Of a stretch of DNA of 64,000 nt, positions 16,229-24,613 are shown piece by piece. Both the position numbers and the translations under genes were made by a program. The stretch comes from Bacillus sp. BP-3. GTDB lineage: Bacteria; Bacillota; Bacilli; Bacillales; Bacillaceae_G. Below the pieces are notes generated by a model. The model worked only from the letters and a program-made list of their open reading frames with translations. It was not told the DNA's origin and ran no database searches. Where the stretch lies: NCBI RefSeq assembly GCF_028401955.1, contig NZ_JAQOTJ010000001.1:281138-345137 (forward strand), given 5' to 3'. The number at the start of each line of letters is the position of its first letter. Positions within the stretch are counted from its first letter, which is position 1.

Positions 16229-17068
16229 CTAGCATAGCGCTGCATCCATCATGGCATATATAAAATCTCGCTTACCAGGGAGGGTTTCTCCGTTTTTTAT
16301 CATGAAAGGAGAGAGCAGCGTTTCTTCAAACTCAAATGGTAACAGTTTATCTCTAAAGCTTTTTTGTATATGTGGAACATCAATGCGAACAGTTCCATTC
16401 CATTGGTTACATATGGATAGCAGTAAATACAAGGCGTCCTCTTCGTTGCTAGCGATAAGTGGAGTAACACATAACGTATCTCCTTTTCGGATACATAACG
16501 CGAAAGCTTCAAGTCTATCATTTCTTTCGACTTTTAATGAAAGGTGTGCTCTATGTAACAGCTTTGAATATAGATCAGGGCGATAAGCGCCGCTTGCTTC
16601 GTAATCGAATTGAATAAGTGTATTAAGGTCCTCACTTGTGATTGTACGAGTAGCAAAGGAACCAGGTTTTGCTGTTGTTCTATTTCGTTCCAATCGATGA
16701 ATGGAAGTAACTGTGTTAAATCCGTATGTATGATATAAAGGCGTACCAGCATCCGTTGCAATGAGTGTAACAGGTTGCAATGGGGGAGCATTTTTTATAC
16801 AAATATCTAGTAAAGAACGTCCTAATCCCCTTCGCTGAAAATCCGGATGAACAATAAGCATACCAATAGAAGTAAACCCTGTTTTATATGGAAAAACAGC
16901 AATACAAGAGACGAGCTGTCCTTCGTTATCATGACCAAATAAATTACCGACGGAAAGGTACGTCTCGAATTGCCCCTTCATAAATGAAATATTGTGTAAC
17001 CATCCTACAGCATCGCAAAGAGATAAAAGCTGTGATATATCAGAGTGATTTAATATTTTTACTTTCAT
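16229..17068 (-). CDS. GNAT-family N-acetyltransferase with C-terminal extension
   Basis: A 279-residue protein. Residues 1-130 form a standard acetyltransferase fold with the acetyl-CoA loop VHPDFQRRGLGRSLLDI and the GTPLYHTYGF motif. The second half (about 140-279) resembles the extra domain seen in two-part GNAT proteins of bacilli (DUF-type, also GNAT-like). SD GGGGGGATG before ATG is strong. Only 16 bp separate it from the downstream lipoprotein gene, so the two are co-transcribed. Confidence 0.8.
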   Translation of the reverse strand: MKVKILNHSDISQLLSLCDAVGWLHNISFMKGQFETYLSVGNLFGHDNEGQLVSCIAVFPYKTGFTSIGMLIVHPDFQRRGLGRSLLDICIKNAPPLQPVTLIATDAGTPLYHTYGFNTVTSIHRLERNRTTAKPGSFATRTITSEDLNTLIQFDYEASGAYRPDLYSKLLHRAHLSLKVERNDRLEAFALCIRKGDTLCVTPLIASNEEDALYLLLSICNQWNGTVRIDVPHIQKSFRDKLLPFEFEETLLSPFMIKNGETLPGKRDFIYAMMDAALC

Positions 17069-17208
17069 ATATCATCCCCCCTTAAATTTCCATATGTTAA
17101 TCCATTTTAGCATATGAATTCAAAACATTCCGTTTACATGAAAAAATAATGCTAGGCAAAGAAATAAAACGACAAAGAAATGCACATTGTAACGATAATC
17201 ACCAACAA

Positions 17209-17260
17209 TTAACAAAACATTTACATTTTTCTAATTTCCCCTTAACAGTTTTCCTTTACA
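17209..17260 (+). promoter_or_regulatory. PhoP-type (Pho box) repeats upstream of alkaline phosphatase
   Basis: TTAACA (17209-17214) and TTTACA (17220-17225) are 5 bp apart. A second pair, TTAACA (17242-17247) and TTTACA (17255-17260), is 7 bp apart. The B. subtilis PhoP box is TTHACA repeats with ~5-bp spacers, so phosphate-starvation control is likely. Confidence 0.6.
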
Positions 17261-17304
17261 TTAGGTAATGGGGATTGAATTAACTAATTAGGGGGACTTA
17301 TAAA

Positions 17305-18690
17305 GTGAAAAAATTTATGAAGAAAGCATGGCCATTTGCAGTTGTTTCATCGTTAGCACTTACTTCGGTTGTTACATGGAATATGACACGTTCAGAGGTC
17401 ATTAAAGCAGACGAAAAAGAGAGTGATGCAAAGATTAAAAATGTAATTGTCTTAATAGGAGATGGGATGGGCCCTTCTTATATGACAGCACATCGTTATA
17501 TGAAAGATAACCCAAAAACATTTGAGATGGAGCAAACGGAATTTGATAAACACCTTGTAGGAACACAGGTTACATATCCAGAAGACGAGCATCAAAATAT
17601 TACAGACTCAGCTTCTGCTGCTACTGCAATGTCATCAGGGATTAAAACATATAATGCAGCTATAGCGGTGGATAATGACAAAACAAACGTAAAGACAGTA
17701 CTAGAGCAAGCGAAAGAACGCGGGAAATCTACAGGTTTAGTTGCAACTTCTGAAATTACGCATGCAACACCAGCAGCTTTCGGTGCACATGATGTAAGTC
17801 GGAAAAACATGGATGCCATTGCAAATGATTACCTCGATGAAAAAATTAATGGTAAGCATAAAGTAGACGTTCTTCTTGGTGGCGGTGTAAATAACTTTGT
17901 AAGAAAAGATCGCAATCTTACAGAAGAATTTAAAAAAGATGGTTATAGCTATGTAACGGATCGTCAGCAATTATTAAATGATAAGAGTGACCAAATTCTT
18001 GGTTTATTTGCACCAGGCGGTTTTGATAAAATGATTGATCGCAATGATAAAGCGCCTTCTTTAGCAGAAATGACGAACACAGCGATTGAGCGTTTAAATA
18101 AAAACAAAAATGGTTTCTTTTTAATGGTAGAAGGTAGCCAAATTGACTGGGCTGGTCATGATAATGATGTTGTTGCAGCGATGAGTGAAATGGAAGACTT
18201 TGAAAGAGCATTTAAGGCAGCGATTGAGTTTGCGAAAAAAGATAAACATACATTAGTTATAGCAACTGCTGATCATTCTACTGGCGGCTTCTCTCTTGGA
18301 ACAAAAGGCGAGTACAATTTTGATGTAAAACCAATTAAAGCAGCAAAACGTACACCTGACTTTATGGCGGCTGAAATCGCTAAAGGGGCAAGTGTTGAAG
18401 AAACATTGAAAAAGTATATTGATTTAGAATTAACAGCAGAAGAAATTAAATCAGTAAATGATGTAGCGCCGTCAAAAGATGCAACAAAAATTGACAATGC
18501 AATTGAAGCAATCTTTAATAAGCGTTCTTATACAGGATGGACAACAGAGGGTCATACTGGTGAAGATGTTGGTGTCTATGCATTTGGACCAGGGAAATAT
18601 TTATTTGCTGGCGTTCAAGAAAATACAAACTTAGCAAAACGTGTATTTGATATTATTGGCGGCGGTGACCCAAATAAAGGTCGACGCTAA
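17305..18690 (+). CDS. phoA: Alkaline phosphatase, secreted
   Basis: Hydrolyses phosphomonoesters outside the cell. It has 461 residues from a GTG preceded by AGGGGGA. An N-terminal membrane signal (KKAWPFAVVSSLALTSVV) is followed by the mature enzyme. The metal and nucleophile motifs are complete: IGDGMG, NITDSASAATAMSSG (catalytic serine), IDWAGHDND, TADHSTGGF and EGHTGEDV. Pho-box repeats upstream and a terminator directly downstream make it a single-gene Pho-regulon unit. Bacilli carry several paralogues, so the exact symbol (phoA or phoB) is uncertain. Confidence 0.93.
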   Translation: MKKFMKKAWPFAVVSSLALTSVVTWNMTRSEVIKADEKESDAKIKNVIVLIGDGMGPSYMTAHRYMKDNPKTFEMEQTEFDKHLVGTQVTYPEDEHQNITDSASAATAMSSGIKTYNAAIAVDNDKTNVKTVLEQAKERGKSTGLVATSEITHATPAAFGAHDVSRKNMDAIANDYLDEKINGKHKVDVLLGGGVNNFVRKDRNLTEEFKKDGYSYVTDRQQLLNDKSDQILGLFAPGGFDKMIDRNDKAPSLAEMTNTAIERLNKNKNGFFLMVEGSQIDWAGHDNDVVAAMSEMEDFERAFKAAIEFAKKDKHTLVIATADHSTGGFSLGTKGEYNFDVKPIKAAKRTPDFMAAEIAKGASVEETLKKYIDLELTAEEIKSVNDVAPSKDATKIDNAIEAIFNKRSYTGWTTEGHTGEDVGVYAFGPGKYLFAGVQENTNLAKRVFDIIGGGDPNKGRR

Positions 18691-18697
18691 TATGGAG

Positions 18698-18734
18698 AAA
18701 AAGCGGGGCTTCTTTGCCTTGCTTTTTCTTTTTT
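18698..18734 (+). terminator. Terminator of alkaline phosphatase gene
   Basis: 12-bp stem with two G-T pairs (18698-18709 with 18716-18727), loop TTCTTT, then CTTTTTT. Confidence 0.8.
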
Positions 18735-18752
18735 ATTTTGGAGGAGAGAGAT

Positions 18753-19229
18753 ATGAAACGAATACTAAAGAGATTAGGAATTGTAGGGATCATAAGTCTT
18801 CAATTATGCGGATGCAGCTCACAAGAAAAAGTGCAAGATACAATGAAAAAGGAAGAAAGGGTTTATAAAGAAGAGAAAAATAAAAAGGTGACAAATCCTA
18901 TACCAGAAAAAGAAGAACAAGCAATTAAAAAGTTAATAGATTCCTATATTCAAACAATAAATGAGAAAGATTTTGAGGGACATATGGCACTCTTTTCAAC
19001 GAAATCATTAGGATTAGAAGATACAAAAGCACAAAAACAAGCAGAGTTTAAAAATAAGAATAAAAAAATCGACCTATTGGATTTTAATGTAGAAAACTTT
19101 GAAGGAGAGTATGCTGTTATAAAAACAAAAGAGAAAGAAGAATCCATTCAAAGGAAATTGCGTTACACCGTAGGAAAAGAAAATGGTGTATGGAAGATAG
19201 AAGATGTTCGTGTAATGGGGGAAGGATAA
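18753..19229 (+). CDS. Small lipoprotein, function unknown
   Basis: About 158 residues from the ATG at 18753, which follows GGAGGAGAG. The signal peptide ends in the lipobox QLCGC (cysteine ~20). A highly charged Lys/Glu linker (about 25-60) follows, then an NTF2-like/SnoaL-type region (KKLIDSYIQTINEKDFEGHMALF ... RYTVGKENGVWKIEDVRV). That fold is common for secreted binding domains in bacilli. No enzyme motif seen. Confidence 0.7.
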   Translation: MKRILKRLGIVGIISLQLCGCSSQEKVQDTMKKEERVYKEEKNKKVTNPIPEKEEQAIKKLIDSYIQTINEKDFEGHMALFSTKSLGLEDTKAQKQAEFKNKNKKIDLLDFNVENFEGEYAVIKTKEKEESIQRKLRYTVGKENGVWKIEDVRVMGEG

Positions 19230-19280
19230 AGTGAAACTTCCATCAGTGGGGGATCTTACTGCACACGAATAGCGGGATAA

Positions 19281-19312
19281 AAAGAAGTTCTCCAAATAGA
19301 GAACTTCTTTTA
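19281..19312. terminator. Bidirectional terminator
   Basis: Perfect 12-bp stem AAAGAAGTTCTC / GAGAACTTCTTT (19281-19292 with 19299-19310) between convergent genes. Confidence 0.85.
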
Positions 19313-19960
19313 CACAGGTAATAAAATGCGCTCGGAACACGCTTCGATTTCATCGATATCTTGACGGATAGATGCCATCTTATTATCAAGTTCTTCAGCT
19401 TTCATAGCAGCATCATGTAATTCGTTTTTTAAATACTCAGGGATATTTCCTTCATATTTATAGTACATTTTATGTTCTAAACTCGCCCAGAAATCCATTG
19501 CTAGCGTACGTAATTGAATTTCTGCAAAAACATCTTGTGTTCCAGAATTTAATGCTAATGGATACTTAATAATCATATGGAGACTTTTATAGCCATTTGG
19601 TTTTGGCGTATTAATATAATCTTTAACTTCTACGATTTCCATATCTGTTCGTTTTTCAATCAATTTTTTTAAATAATAAATATCTTCCACGAAACAACAT
19701 GTAATTCGAATGCCAATGATATCGAATAAATGCTGTTGAGCGTTTTCAACAGTTGGTGTTAAGTGTTTTCGTTCTAGCTTTTTAATAATACTTTTTGGTT
19801 GCTTTAATCGTGTTTTTATATGTTCAAACGGGTTGTAGTCTTCTAGAAACTGAGCTTCCCGGTTCATAATTTCGAATTTTGTTTTCAGTTCTTCAAGAGC
19901 AAATGTATAAGGTAATACAAATGCTTTCCAGTAATTAACTGTTGTTTGGTTATAATCCAT
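19310..19960 (-). CDS. sasA: Small alarmone synthetase (GTP pyrophosphokinase), YwaC/RelP type
   Basis: Makes (p)ppGpp from ATP and GDP/GTP. At 216 residues it contains only the synthetase domain: no HD hydrolase, TGS or ACT domain. Motifs include FDIIGIRITCCFVEDI, VEVKDYINTPKPNGYKSLH and AEIQLRTLAMDFWASLEHK. YTFALEELKTKFEI and NPFEHIKTRLK near the N-terminus resemble B. subtilis YwaC (SasA) more than YjbM (SasB). That subgroup is induced by cell-envelope stress. It is a single-gene unit on the minus strand. Confidence 0.88.
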   Translation of the reverse strand: MDYNQTTVNYWKAFVLPYTFALEELKTKFEIMNREAQFLEDYNPFEHIKTRLKQPKSIIKKLERKHLTPTVENAQQHLFDIIGIRITCCFVEDIYYLKKLIEKRTDMEIVEVKDYINTPKPNGYKSLHMIIKYPLALNSGTQDVFAEIQLRTLAMDFWASLEHKMYYKYEGNIPEYLKNELHDAAMKAEELDNKMASIRQDIDEIEACSERILLPV

Positions 19961-19999
19961 TTTCTACACACCTTTTTCTTATTTGGAAAATAAGGTTGC

Positions 20000-20071
20000 T
20001 TACACTAAATACCATATCATATACGCACATGCTGCGAATGATGAGATCATAAAGCGATAACGTGTTTTCAT
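20000..20071 (-). CDS. Possible 23-residue membrane miniprotein
   Basis: ATG at 20071 opens a 23-codon frame ending with TAA at 20000. It is preceded by AAAGGAGGG 7-8 bases upstream, a near-perfect ribosome site. The product starts MKTRYRF and then has one hydrophobic stretch (MISSFAACAYMIWYLV), the look of single-span bacterial miniproteins. Nothing else explains so good a ribosome site here. It is not recognised as a known family. Confidence 0.5.
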   Translation of the reverse strand: MKTRYRFMISSFAACAYMIWYLV

Positions 20072-20321
20072 GAGAGGTCCCTCCTTTGTTATGGAATTTA
20101 TTGTATGTAAACTCTGTATACTCTTATACTAATCGATTGATGTGAATTTCGTATGAACAAATTGTTTCAGTTTGTTGTCTTTTTTGAATCGTTTACAAAA
20201 AAATAAGGAGAATGGTGTTTTTTTAATATGGAATTGACAAAGCGTATAATAAAGTTTGTGATATAAATCATAACGATTTCGTTTTACGAAACGGAATGAA
20301 ATTTTTAGGAGTCACACACTT

Positions 20322-20471
20322 ATGCGCGTAAATATTACATTAGCTTGTACAGAATGCGGTGCCCGCAATTATATTACAAAGAAAAATAAACGAAATAACC
20401 TAGAATGTATTGAACTAAAAAAGTACTGTCCACAATTAAAACGAGTAACATTGCATCGTGAAACGAAGTAA
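20322..20471 (+). CDS. rpmG: 50S ribosomal protein L33
   Basis: A 49-residue protein starting [19 protein letters not shown] and ending TLHRETK, the L33 signature. Cysteines are at 9, 12, 29 and 36. The second zinc pair of classical C+ L33 (positions 36 and 39) is incomplete because residue 39 is Leu, so zinc binding is uncertain. SD TTAGGAG precedes ATG. Bacilli carry two or three L33 paralogues; this matches the rpmGA type in length and ends. Confidence 0.92.
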   Translation: MRVNITLACTECGARNYITKKNKRNNLECIELKKYCPQLKRVTLHRETK

Positions 20472-20473
20472 AC

Positions 20474-20499
20474 GACTAGGGATTTTAGTCATTTTTTTG
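20474..20499 (+). terminator. Terminator of rpmG
   Basis: Short stem GACTA / TAGTC (20474-20478 with 20486-20490) followed by ATTTTTTT. Confidence 0.55.
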
Positions 20500-20632
20500 T
20501 TGGATAGGGATTACGACCTTTATTAGGTAATCAGCTATAATTTCGCAAATTCCTACTAATCCCATTTATACAAAATAAAGATAATTTCGTGTGATATGAT
20601 ATAGATGTATTTTTTACCATAGGGGGAATATG

Positions 20633-22114
20633 ATGAATCAAGTAGATAGGAAAAGAATACAACAGGTAGCACATATTGTTGAAATTCCACATGATTATAC
20701 ACTTGTTGTTGATGATGAAAGCGTAAATGAAGATGTTCATTTATTATGGTGGGAGAAACAGGAGAATCCTGAAGAATACATTCAAGTTTGTTTCCGAAAA
20801 GAAACAGGAGAGTTAATGGAATTATCTATCCATAAAGAAGGTGTTACAAAGCAGCTAAGTATAAGTAAAGAGCAAGGAAAAGGCATTGCGGATGCATTCT
20901 TGCAGCAGCATGCACCGCATACATATAAAGAATGTACGGTTATTTATATAAATGAAAGAAAGGCAAGTATAGTGATTGAATATAGGCAGGAAGTAAATGG
21001 CTATTCGTTGCCTCGAACAGGTTTTGTAGTAGAAGTTGATTTAGATGGGAATGTTAGGAAATTTAGAAACAATGGCATAAAGGAAAAACCATTGTGGCCT
21101 AGTTCTATTGTAGAGAAAGAAGTTGTGACAAAGCAGTTGAAGCAAAGGCAGAGTATGGAGCCTGTCTTTATCCAGCTTTCGAATTCGTTGTTTGAGTGGG
21201 AGGATGGCGAAATAGAACAAGGTTATTATCTTGTATATGAACCGATTCCTGCACATGCTTTTATTGATGTACATACTGGAGAAGACTGGCATGATCGTAA
21301 TCATTATGTGATTGAAACAAAAGAATTGCCAGCTTTAAGTGAGAAACCGCAACTAGCAGCAAATATCGATCGTTTATTTCATATAGATAAGAACGTTATG
21401 AAGAAAGTACACGAAGAAGAGGGAGAAACAGATAAGAAAATTATTTGGGCAAAGGTACCAGATCAACAAGAGGATGCAGAAGAAGATGACAAATCTTTTG
21501 ATGCGTACTGGAAGAAAACGTTTCATATATTCCAGTATGAAACGTCAATTACTGTGAAAGTGGATAAAGAAACAAATGAGTTGCTTGGATATTATGAACG
21601 GGGAAACGACGTAGGAAACCCTGTATTAACTCGTGAGCAGTGTTTTGAAAAGGCGCTACAATTTTTAGGGAAGGTATTTCCAAATTACGAACAATATCTT
21701 CGTGTTTGGAGTAATCAAGATGATCCTGATGAAGAAGATCCAGGGCACTTTCATTTTTACGTATATGTAAATGATGTTCGAATAGAAGGTGAGTTGGTAC
21801 GCGTCGTTGTGGACGGAGAAACCGGCCACATAAGAGCGTATAGTGGTACGTCGCAAAGTCTTATTCAAAAGCTGCTCACTTATGACAAGGAAGTGAAAGT
21901 GAGTGGAAAGCAAGCGTTAGAGCGGTATTGTCAATCGCTTCGGGCAGAATTAAGGTGGTTTGAGGAAAGTGAACAAGAGCCTCCACAGTATCGACTTATT
22001 TATAGTCAAACAACGGCAGAAAACAATAAAGAATATAATGGGGATTATAGCAATAGACGAGAAATTCGCTATATAGATGCGAGTACGGGAAAAGCAATTT
22101 GGTGGAAAGTTTGA
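20633..22114 (+). CDS. YcdB/YcdC-like repeat protein (PepSY-related), function unknown
   Basis: About 493 residues. The start is at 20633, six bases after GGGGG; an ATG immediately before it is also in frame. No signal peptide or membrane segment is visible. It contains repeated modules of the kind VCFRKETGELMELS, VEVDLDGNVRKFRNNG, VKVDKETNELLGYYERG and VVVDGETGHIRAYSG, i.e. beta hairpins with a D-x-x-T/G-x-(I/L) turn as in YcdB/YcdC and PepSY proteins. It lies 119 bp before sigK, which starts with its own signals, so a shared operon is unlikely. Confidence 0.6.
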   Translation: MNQVDRKRIQQVAHIVEIPHDYTLVVDDESVNEDVHLLWWEKQENPEEYIQVCFRKETGELMELSIHKEGVTKQLSISKEQGKGIADAFLQQHAPHTYKECTVIYINERKASIVIEYRQEVNGYSLPRTGFVVEVDLDGNVRKFRNNGIKEKPLWPSSIVEKEVVTKQLKQRQSMEPVFIQLSNSLFEWEDGEIEQGYYLVYEPIPAHAFIDVHTGEDWHDRNHYVIETKELPALSEKPQLAANIDRLFHIDKNVMKKVHEEEGETDKKIIWAKVPDQQEDAEEDDKSFDAYWKKTFHIFQYETSITVKVDKETNELLGYYERGNDVGNPVLTREQCFEKALQFLGKVFPNYEQYLRVWSNQDDPDEEDPGHFHFYVYVNDVRIEGELVRVVVDGETGHIRAYSGTSQSLIQKLLTYDKEVKVSGKQALERYCQSLRAELRWFEESEQEPPQYRLIYSQTTAENNKEYNGDYSNRREIRYIDASTGKAIWWKV

Positions 22115-22189
22115 AACAAATGCATTTAAATAATGAATGTTTTTCGCTTTGTCTATAAAGCTGTACAGACACAAACAACCACTCGCCCA

Positions 22190-22202
22190 CATACATATAG
22201 TA
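22190..22202 (+). promoter_or_regulatory. Possible sigma-E / sigma-K -10 element upstream of sigK
   Basis: CATACATA (22190-22197) fits a sigma-E -10 and the overlapping CATATAGTA (22194-22202) fits the sigma-K pattern CATAnnnTA. sigK of B. subtilis is read by both factors. The -35 regions are not clear. Confidence 0.4.
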
Positions 22203-22232
22203 AAGACCACTATTTTTGCGGGGGTGAAGAGG

Positions 22233-22943
22233 TTGAGTCTGTTCGCCGCAATTGGATATATGATTCGTGAAATGTTTGTATTCGTATCGTATGTCAAAAA
22301 TAATGCATTTCCACAGCCATTGTCGCCTGATGAGGAAAGGAAGTACCTGGAGCTTATGGAGCAAGGGGATGCGCACGCAAGAAATCTCCTCATCGAACAT
22401 AATCTGCGTCTTGTAGCACATATTGTGAAAAAATTTGAAAATACAGGAGAAGATTCAGAAGATTTAATTTCCATCGGTACGATTGGCTTAATTAAGGCAA
22501 TCGAAAGCTATTCGCAAGGAAAGGGAACGAAACTAGCAACATATGCAGCTCGTTGTATTGAAAATGAAATCTTAATGCATTTACGGGTATTAAAGAAAAC
22601 GAAAAAAGACGTTTCTCTTCATGACCCAATTGGACAGGACAAGGAAGGGAATGAGATTTCCTTAATCGATATTTTAAAATCAGAATCAGAAGATGTAATC
22701 GATACGATTCAACTAAGTATGGAGCTTGAGAAAATTAAAGAGTATATTGACATATTAGATGAACGAGAAAAAGAAGTGATTGTAAACAGATTTGGTCTTG
22801 GTATGGAGAAAGAGAAAACGCAGCGCGAGATTGCGAAAGCACTTGGTATATCAAGGAGCTACGTATCACGTATCGAGAAGCGGGCATTAATGAAGATGTT
22901 TCATGAATTTGTTCGTGCAGAGAAGGAGAAGAAGGGGAAATAG
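22233..22943 (+). CDS. sigK: Pro-sigma-K, mother-cell sporulation sigma factor, uninterrupted
   Basis: Directs late mother-cell gene expression during sporulation (coat, cortex). It has 236 residues from the TTG at 22233, which is preceded by GGGGGTGAAGAGG. The 19-residue hydrophobic pro-sequence ends at [10 protein letters not shown], the conserved cleavage site for SpoIVFB. Region 2 ([31 protein letters not shown]) and region 4 ([37 protein letters not shown]) are intact. The gene is one continuous frame, so it has no skin element and needs no recombination before use. Confidence 0.97.
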   Translation: MSLFAAIGYMIREMFVFVSYVKNNAFPQPLSPDEERKYLELMEQGDAHARNLLIEHNLRLVAHIVKKFENTGEDSEDLISIGTIGLIKAIESYSQGKGTKLATYAARCIENEILMHLRVLKKTKKDVSLHDPIGQDKEGNEISLIDILKSESEDVIDTIQLSMELEKIKEYIDILDEREKEVIVNRFGLGMEKEKTQREIAKALGISRSYVSRIEKRALMKMFHEFVRAEKEKKGK

Positions 22944-22950
22944 TAAAGAA

Positions 22951-22992
22951 GAAAAGTGCTTGCTTTTATTCGAAAGCAGGCACTTTTCTTAT
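22951..22992 (+). terminator. Terminator of sigK
   Basis: Long stem GAAAAGTGCTTGCTTT (22951-22966) with AAAGCAGGCACTTTTC (22973-22988), followed by TTATT. Confidence 0.9.
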
Positions 22993-23162
22993 TGGATAAA
23001 ACGAAACTCCTATGATAAATCCATGTTCACGGTTGAAAATGATGGGTTCTATCTGTAATATTAAAAGGTGCTAATAATTTATGATATAGAAATAAGAATA
23101 GGAAAAACTACATGTAAGGGTCTTATTACAACATTATATATCATGGTAGGGGGTTTCGCAGT

Positions 23163-23942
23163 TTGCGACGTACGTTATATCGATTATTGATTGAACTTAC
23201 AAACGGTCGTTTTACGTCCTATATATTGCGTAAATTTGCACAGTCTCGTTTAAGCTCAATGATTATTCCATCTTATGCGAAGGTATTTCAAATTAAACAA
23301 GATGAGATGGAGAGGGGTTTAAAAGAGTATCAAACGCTTCATGAATTATTTACGCGTAAATTAAAAGAGGGCAAACGATCAATTGATACAGAAGAGTCTG
23401 CTATTGTGAGTCCGGTTGATGGCGTTTTTGCAGATCATGGTCCCATTAATGAGACAAAAATGTTTGAGATTAAAGGAAAACAGTATTCAATTGTAGACAT
23501 GCTTGGTACGGATGAAAGGGCAACGCGTTACGCAGGTGGTACATACATGGTGATTTATTTAAGCCCAAGCCACTACCATCGTATTCATAGTCCGCTTTCT
23601 GGTACAGTGACAGAGCGTTTTGTACTTGGAAGGAAGTCATATCCTGTTAATGCAGCAGGTATGAAATATGGAAAAGATACGTTGTCTAAAAACTATCGCT
23701 CTGTAACAGAAATAGAGAGCGAAGGCGAGCGGATGGCGCTTGTTAAAGTAGGTGCAATGTTTGTAAATAGTATTGAACTGTTGCATGAGAGAGAAACTAT
23801 GCAAAAAGGTGAAGAGATGGCCTATTTTACATTTGGCTCGACAGTCGTGCTATTATTTGAAAAAGGTATGGTTGAAGTCATTCAATCATTAGCTAGTGGA
23901 CAAGAGGTTCGTGTTGGTGAGAAAGTGGCAACTCGATTATAA
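23163..23942 (+). CDS. psd: Phosphatidylserine decarboxylase proenzyme
   Basis: Makes phosphatidylethanolamine from phosphatidylserine at the membrane. It has 259 residues from a TTG after TAGGGGG. The autocleavage site that creates the pyruvoyl group is the FGST motif ([11 protein letters not shown], about 217-220), the serine becoming pyruvate. The catalytic motifs SPVDG and [13 protein letters not shown] are present. It is a single-gene unit with its own terminator. Confidence 0.94.
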   Translation: MRRTLYRLLIELTNGRFTSYILRKFAQSRLSSMIIPSYAKVFQIKQDEMERGLKEYQTLHELFTRKLKEGKRSIDTEESAIVSPVDGVFADHGPINETKMFEIKGKQYSIVDMLGTDERATRYAGGTYMVIYLSPSHYHRIHSPLSGTVTERFVLGRKSYPVNAAGMKYGKDTLSKNYRSVTEIESEGERMALVKVGAMFVNSIELLHERETMQKGEEMAYFTFGSTVVLLFEKGMVEVIQSLASGQEVRVGEKVATRL

Positions 23943-23973
23943 AAGAGCCGTCTTATAAGATGGCTCTTTTTAC
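23941..23973 (+). terminator. Terminator of psd
   Basis: AAAAGAGCCGTCTT (23941-23954) pairs with AAGATGGCTCTTTT (23957-23970), then TTAC. Confidence 0.85.
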
Positions 23974-24013
23974 AGGTGAAGCAGTATCTATTTTTCTCAC
24001 GTAATAAAGGGGA

Positions 24014-24064
24014 GCTTGTTCAACTAATTATCAGTGGTTAAATGTGACCGACGGAAGTTTTACT
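24014..24064 (+). repeat. Remnant of the 'CTCAACTAA ... GGAAGTTTCACT' repeat family
   Basis: GTTCAACTAATTATCAGTGG ends in GGAAGTTTTACTG, parallel to the better copies at 54657-54792 and 61964-62036 (reverse). Confidence 0.45.
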
Positions 24065-24074
24065 GTATATATGC

Positions 24075-24230
24075 TTAAGACGATTTTAAAAGCTTGTCCT
24101 CTAATGAGCGTCTAATGATTTCTTGTTTAATAAGTAAAATGAAGTCAGGATTTAATTTTAGTTCTTTTGCTTTATAATAAGACTCAGTGAGTAATTCAGT
24201 AGATAACTGTTCCATATGTTTCGCCGTCAA
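24075..24230 (-). CDS. sda: Sda, checkpoint inhibitor of sporulation kinases
   Basis: A 51-residue product from the TTG at 24230, chosen because AGGAGGTG lies nine bases upstream; an ATG five codons later (24215) has no ribosome site. The sequence [36 protein letters not shown] parallels B. subtilis Sda (LSDELLIESYFKATEMNLN...IRRRSL-type pattern). Sda binds the dimerisation domain of KinA and blocks sporulation when DNA replication is impaired. It is next to yqeG as in B. subtilis, and a cluster of DnaA boxes lies directly upstream. Confidence 0.93.
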   Translation of the reverse strand: MTAKHMEQLSTELLTESYYKAKELKLNPDFILLIKQEIIRRSLEDKLLKSS

Positions 24231-24307
24231 GGCGGTTCACCTCCTGCGAAAAAGGAAATTTGTCTCATTTAATGTACCAAAAATTGTCTTATGTCACAAT
24301 CTGTTGG

Positions 24308-24407
24308 TTATCCACACTCTATCGTGGATAAGGTGTGTAAGAATTGTTGATAATTTTTGAATTAACTGAATTTGACAAGAGGGAAATTGTGTACAAGTTT
24401 ATCCACA
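24308..24407. promoter_or_regulatory. DnaA-box cluster upstream of sda
   Basis: Perfect boxes TTATCCACA lie at 24308-24316 and 24399-24407. Near matches on the other strand are 24323-24331 (TTATCCACG), 24345-24353 (TTATCAACA) and 24389-24397 (TTGTACACA). In B. subtilis DnaA activates sda through such boxes, linking replication status to the sporulation block. Confidence 0.85.
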
Positions 24408-24513
24408 GATGCATAATCGAAAAATGCTGTCGAAAAATTTTCTCCAATTTTAACGGACAGTAGCTGTTAGATGATTTATCCTGCTTTAACAGAAAATCAT
24501 GAGAAGAATGACT

Positions 24514-24582
24514 TCCTGTAAGAGCCCGATAAGTTCAGTTAACCATTTTGAGAGAAAATCGTTCTCAAAATGGAAGTTGAAC
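24514..24582 (+). repeat. Copy of the 'TAAGAGCCCGAT' repeat family with large hairpin
   Basis: CTGTAAGAGCCCGATAAGTTCAGTTAACC is followed by a long imperfect stem (24531-24552 with 24562-24582). The same leading words occur at 54728-54755. Confidence 0.6.
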
Positions 24583-24613
24583 TATATAAAACTCCTCAAA
24601 GAGGTGAAAGAGA

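Noticed and set aside
20260-20300. Zur-box-like sequence (AAATCATAACGATTTCG) before rpmG
   Set aside because: Too many mismatches to the TCGTAATNATTACGA core. The nearby TTTCGTTTTACGAAA palindrome is of a different type.
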